This document shows positions 61,033-64,000 of a stretch of 64,000 bases of DNA, piece after piece. The DNA is taken from positions 62,001 through 126,000 of the forward strand of contig QAZA01000017.1 of NCBI GenBank assembly GCA_003054695.1, written 5' to 3'. This stretch comes from Verrucomicrobia bacterium LW23 (GTDB taxonomy: Bacteria > Verrucomicrobiota > Verrucomicrobiia > Methylacidiphilales > UBA1321). The notes beneath the pieces are model-generated. The model made no database searches, had not been told where the DNA came from, and worked only from the letters and a program-made list of their open reading frames with translations. The position numbers and the translations under genes were made by a program. The stretch's first letter is position 1, and each line of letters starts with the position of its first letter.

Positions 61033-62079
61033 ATGCACCAGGTGCACATGACTATTCGGCAGCTTGCTCGTCTTGCAGGTGTTTCGCATGCCACGGTTTC
61101 CCGTGCGTTGCGGGACAGCCCGAGGATTTCGCCGGAGGTGCGGGAGCGCATCAAGAAGCTGGCACTGGAGACGGGGTATCAGCCGCACCCGCTGGTCTCC
61201 CGGCTTATGGCGCAGCTTCCGCACATCAAGGAGATCAGCCGGACGACTCTGGCGGTCGTGACGGCGACCTGGCCGGACTGGCGAACCCGCGCCTTTCCTA
61301 TGGAAGTCTTTACGGGCGTGGAGCTTCGGGCAAAAGAGCTGGGCTATCGCGTGGAGGAGTTTGCATTGGCCGAATACGGCTCGTGCCGTCGCCTCAGCGA
61401 CGTCCTTTATGCGCGAGGTATCGAAGGCGTCATCATCATGCCACTGCGTCGCAGCCGCGGGCACCTTTCGTTAATGTGGGACCGCTTTTCATCCGTAACA
61501 ATTGGGCGCACGCTTATTCAGCCGCCGCTGCATCGTGTTACCTTTGCGCATAACCAGAACATCGTGCTGGCGCTGCGCAAGCTGCGGCGCCTGGGCTACA
61601 GGCGCATTGGCCTGGCGCTGGACGACAGCCTGGCGGGGCGCGTGGAGAATGCGTATGTGGCGGAATATCTGGCCTATCAGCGCACCATTGCCGAGAGCGA
61701 CCGCATCGCGATCTTTCAGGCGCAGGACCTTCCCGTGCGCGAAGTAGCGGACTGGCTGCGGGCGCAACGGGCCGATGCGATTCTCTGCAACTATGCGCCC
61801 CGGCTTGCGGAGCTTGAAGCTCATGGCTTTCGCATTCCGGACGAACTGGGATATGCGACCCTCGACTGCTTCCCGGCACCGCCAGGCATAGGCGGCATCG
61901 ATCAGCAGCCTCGAGCCGTCGGCTCGGCGGCCGTGGACGTGCTGACGTCGCATCTTAACCGTAATGAACGGGGCGTACCTCGCGTGCCCAAGCTCATGAT
62001 GATTCCAGGGGGATGGAGCCAGGGCACGACCCTGCGCAGGCAGGCCGATGCCTCCACCGTTAGCACAGCCATCCTCTGA
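61033..62079 (+). CDS. LacI-family transcriptional regulator
   Basis: The protein has 348 residues from the ATG at 61033, preceded by GGAGGAG. The N-terminal LacI helix-turn-helix is TIRQLARLAGVSHATVSRALRDSPRISPEVRERIKKLALETGYQPHPLVSRL with the hinge helix. The sensor domain resembles periplasmic sugar-binding proteins: RGIEGVIIMPL, LRRLGYRRIGLALDDSLAGRVENAY, PDELGYATLDC and GGIDQQPRAVGSAAVDVL. A perfect operator-like palindrome lies across its own start codons, which suggests autorepression. The operon partner is the alpha/alpha-toroid gene, 17 bases downstream. Confidence 0.93.
   Translation: MHQVHMTIRQLARLAGVSHATVSRALRDSPRISPEVRERIKKLALETGYQPHPLVSRLMAQLPHIKEISRTTLAVVTATWPDWRTRAFPMEVFTGVELRAKELGYRVEEFALAEYGSCRRLSDVLYARGIEGVIIMPLRRSRGHLSLMWDRFSSVTIGRTLIQPPLHRVTFAHNQNIVLALRKLRRLGYRRIGLALDDSLAGRVENAYVAEYLAYQRTIAESDRIAIFQAQDLPVREVADWLRAQRADAILCNYAPRLAELEAHGFRIPDELGYATLDCFPAPPGIGGIDQQPRAVGSAAVDVLTSHLNRNERGVPRVPKLMMIPGGWSQGTTLRRQADASTVSTAIL
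61034..61046. promoter_or_regulatory. Candidate LacI operator TGCACCAGGTGCA at the lacI-type start codon
   Basis: A perfect 13-base palindrome around a central A begins one base into the start codon of the LacI-type gene. The same core (GTGCACCNGGTGCAC) recurs at 63783-63799. Binding here would block translation or transcription start, giving autoregulation. Confidence 0.6.
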
Positions 62080-62096
62080 TTCGCCCTACTTTGCGT

Positions 62097-63782
62097 ATGA
62101 CTTCCTCTTTGTCCTCTCAACAGTCTCGCCGGTACGATGATTACTTCGATCCTGAAGTCGGGATGATCTGGCAGATCTTCAAGAATCCAGGCTACCACTC
62201 CCTTATACCGACGGGCGAGCGGGTGCACGATATCCGCGCGTCCTTCCACTATGCGCGCGAGTTGATGGAAGCGGAGGATGCGGCCGGGCACCAGCGGGCG
62301 ATCGGCATTTTGCGCAAGCTGCTGCCGCTGCAGGATCGCGACCCCGTCAGCGCAACGTACGGCCTGTGGTCGTGGCACCTGGAGGAGCCGCTGGAGAAGA
62401 TGGACAGACCGGACTGGAACTGGGCGGACTTTTGCGGGCTGGCCCTCATTGCCCTCCTTAATACTTCCGCGCCCCGGTTGCCCGAAGATGTGCGCACCGC
62501 CGCGCGAGACGCGGTGCATCACGCCGCCGGTTCCATCTACCGGCGCAACATGGGCCCGCACTACACCAACATCTCCATCATGGGCGGCATTGTGTGCTCG
62601 CTGGCCGGGGAGCTGCTCGGCGAATCACGGATGTTGGAGTATGGTGTGAGGAGGCTTCGCCAGGCCGTGGAGTATTTCGGGGCGCAGGGCGGATTCAACG
62701 AGTACAACAGCCCGACCTACACGCGCGTGGTGCTGCTGGATTGCGAAGAAGCTTTGCGCTTCCTCAAGTCACCGTATGCCCGCGAGTCCGTCCGTTTTCT
62801 CTACGAGAAAGCGTGGGAGACTCTGGCCCGCCACTATCATCCCGCCACCGGACAGTGGGCTGGTCCGCACAGCCGGGATTACCACACGTTTATGCGCGCA
62901 GAGATGTGGGCCTGGCTCCGTACGCGCACCGGTATAGCGGCGCCGCTGCATCCTCTGGCGGAGAGCAAGGAATTCGTCGGGGCATCGCATGCGGTGGCGG
63001 AGGGCGTGGCCTGCCCGCCGCGGCTTCTGGAGCGTTTCATCGCACTGCCGAGTGCGGAGTACACGTTTTCGGAAACCTTCCATCGCGGCAAAACCCGCGA
63101 CGTTGTCGGCACGACGTGGATGCATCAGGAAGCATGCCTGGGGTCTGTAAACGAGGAGTTTTTTTGGGATCAGCGCAGAGTGCTGCTCGGCTTCTGGAAT
63201 GGCGCAGCCGGATCGGCGGTGGCCCTGCGACTTCGCTTTCTGCACGACGGGCAGGAATTTACGTCCGCCTATGTGCGCAACGTGCAGGACGGCCCGCGCG
63301 TCCTCAGCGCCGTGCATCTGCTGCTGGGCAGGGGCGATATCCACCCGGAGTGGGGCAATCCCGGTAACGACGAGTTTCGGGCGCATGATTTCCGCCTGCG
63401 CTACGAGCTGCGCGGCCTCGATGTGCAGGCCGACGAGCTTTCGCCGGGCACGTTTGCCTTGAGATCCGGCCGCTGGCAGGCCGTCATCCGCCCGGCGCCA
63501 GGCAGATTTGGGGAGGCAGCCGCGGAGTGGCGGATCGAGCGGCACCAGGACTGGGTTGCGCTGGACGCTGTATGCTATCAGGGCACGAGCCGGGCATTCC
63601 CCTTCCGCGAGCTGCGCCCGGTAATCCTGGCCGCCAGTTTGCAGGTGCAGCGCGTGGGTGAGGAGGAGGAGCGCCCGGCCGCGCCGACGGAGATTCGCCA
63701 CTCCATTACCGAGGGTAAGCTGACAGCTGTGGCGGGCGACTTGTCGGTAACCGTGCCGGATCACTCCGTACCGATCCCGTAG
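62097..63782 (+). CDS. Alpha/alpha-toroid protein, heparinase/PL-like
   Basis: The protein has 561 residues from the ATG at 62097. The N-terminal region resembles alpha/alpha-toroid hydrolases or lyases: WNWADFCGLALIALL, NMGPHYTNISIMGGIVCSLAGELL, GGFNEYNSPTYTRVVLLDCEEALRFLKSP and WAGPHSRDYHTFM, with paired aromatic and His/Tyr residues of a sugar-binding cleft. The C-terminal 200 residues look like a beta-sandwich. No signal peptide is present. It may cleave or saturate-attack uronic or glycosyl links; the family is unresolved. The stop is followed directly by the second operator palindrome. Confidence 0.65.
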   Translation: MTSSLSSQQSRRYDDYFDPEVGMIWQIFKNPGYHSLIPTGERVHDIRASFHYARELMEAEDAAGHQRAIGILRKLLPLQDRDPVSATYGLWSWHLEEPLEKMDRPDWNWADFCGLALIALLNTSAPRLPEDVRTAARDAVHHAAGSIYRRNMGPHYTNISIMGGIVCSLAGELLGESRMLEYGVRRLRQAVEYFGAQGGFNEYNSPTYTRVVLLDCEEALRFLKSPYARESVRFLYEKAWETLARHYHPATGQWAGPHSRDYHTFMRAEMWAWLRTRTGIAAPLHPLAESKEFVGASHAVAEGVACPPRLLERFIALPSAEYTFSETFHRGKTRDVVGTTWMHQEACLGSVNEEFFWDQRRVLLGFWNGAAGSAVALRLRFLHDGQEFTSAYVRNVQDGPRVLSAVHLLLGRGDIHPEWGNPGNDEFRAHDFRLRYELRGLDVQADELSPGTFALRSGRWQAVIRPAPGRFGEAAAEWRIERHQDWVALDAVCYQGTSRAFPFRELRPVILAASLQVQRVGEEEERPAAPTEIRHSITEGKLTAVAGDLSVTVPDHSVPIP

Positions 63783-63799
63783 TGTGCACCTGGTGCACA
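63783..63799. promoter_or_regulatory. Candidate LacI operator TGTGCACCTGGTGCACA
   Basis: A perfect 17-base palindrome with a central T lies immediately after the toroid gene stop and 50 bases before the exported-protein start. It extends the 13-base core at 61034. Repression of the next gene by the same LacI protein is inferred. Confidence 0.65.
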
Positions 63800-63849
63800 G
63801 CAATGGATTCGCCTTCATCGCCCCTTTGGTTGTATCTTTTGCTCATCTT

Positions 63850-64000
63850 ATGGAACGGCGCGCTTTTCACTCGATTTTGCTTCTTCTGGCGGTGCAGCTT
63901 GCGCTGTCTCTCTCCTGTGCACGGGGAGAAAATGTCTCCGTGCCCGTGCCGGTGCAGTTGGGAATAGAAACAGAACAGTCGGCTTCCGCCCCGGCCACCG
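63850..64000 (+). CDS. Start of an exported protein (3' end outside window)
   Basis: An ATG at 63850 opens a frame that stays open to the window edge. The first 25 residues (ERRAFHSILLLLAVQLALSLSCA) form a signal peptide, possibly with a lipoprotein-like Cys. The mature start (RGENVSVPVPVQLGIETEQS) shows no known motif in this short part. Another frame starting at 63803 encodes 55 residues and looks less protein-like. It is probably regulated by the LacI site just upstream. Confidence 0.55.
   Translation, partial: MERRAFHSILLLLAVQLALSLSCARGENVSVPVPVQLGIETEQSASAPAT

Noticed and set aside
1-64000. CRISPR array, prophage or insertion sequence
   Set aside because: No repeat-spacer pattern, transposase, integrase or phage structural gene was recognised in any frame.

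Overview
The window is a GC-rich bacterial chromosome segment that I assign to the Verrucomicrobiota. The best marker is a pair of pilin-like proteins (38.5-40.3 kb) that match the Verru_Chthon cassette proteins C and D as I remember them. Other pointers are a DUF1800/DUF1501 pair, several unrelated glycoside hydrolases each near its own AraC or LacI regulator, and a complete type II secretion (T2SS) operon. All family calls come from reading translated sequence and motifs; no database search was run.

Layout. 0-4.2 kb: tail of a proline-rich protein, a small exported protein resembling the membrane-binding domain of cholesterol-dependent cytolysins, a PhyH-type dioxygenase, an AraC regulator and a class III aminotransferase. 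4.3-7.6 kb: a metallopeptidase-VWA protein translationally coupled to a membrane-anchored propeller protein. 7.7-19.8 kb: T2SS genes in the order L, M, C-like, D, E, F, G, H, I, J, K. 20-25.8 kb: an isolated nuoB, a possible 54-residue gene coupled to a membrane protein, DUF1800 and DUF1501 proteins, a flavin-reductase-like protein and folE2. 25.9-31.4 kb (minus strand): a secreted clan-A-type glycosidase, a Bcr/CflA-type exporter and a 2-hydroxyacid dehydrogenase. 31.4-32.4 kb: a decayed patch with an internally deleted NADAR domain. 32.4-38.4 kb: a low-complexity secreted protein, a GHL6-like glycosidase with a strong terminator, tRNA-Lys and a YdjC/ChbG deacetylase. 38.5-49.5 kb: the partial Verru_Chthon cassette, an alpha-L-rhamnosidase, a peptidase S51, a tartrate/isopropylmalate-type dehydrogenase, a double FAD oxidoreductase and an AraC regulator. 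49.8-52.3 kb: a CesT-like type III secretion chaperone followed by a large unknown protein, read as a chaperone-effector operon. 52.4-64 kb: a very large membrane-anchored alginate-lyase-like protein with a cytoplasmic zinc ribbon, GH43, AraC, GH39, LacI, an alpha/alpha-toroid protein and the start of an exported protein.

How it fits together. The theme is a polysaccharide degrader. Exported lyases and glycosidases can act outside, the T2SS offers an export route, cytoplasmic rhamnosidase and GH39 enzymes act on imported oligosaccharides, and sugar-acid dehydrogenases feed central metabolism. Local regulators and palindromic sites suggest substrate-specific control. The most unusual items are the chaperone-effector pair, a family of 17-bp palindromes (GGGACATNNNATGTCCC) arranged as dimers and partly inside a coding gene, matching LacI-type operators at both ends of a two-gene unit, and the coupled VWA-peptidase/propeller pair.
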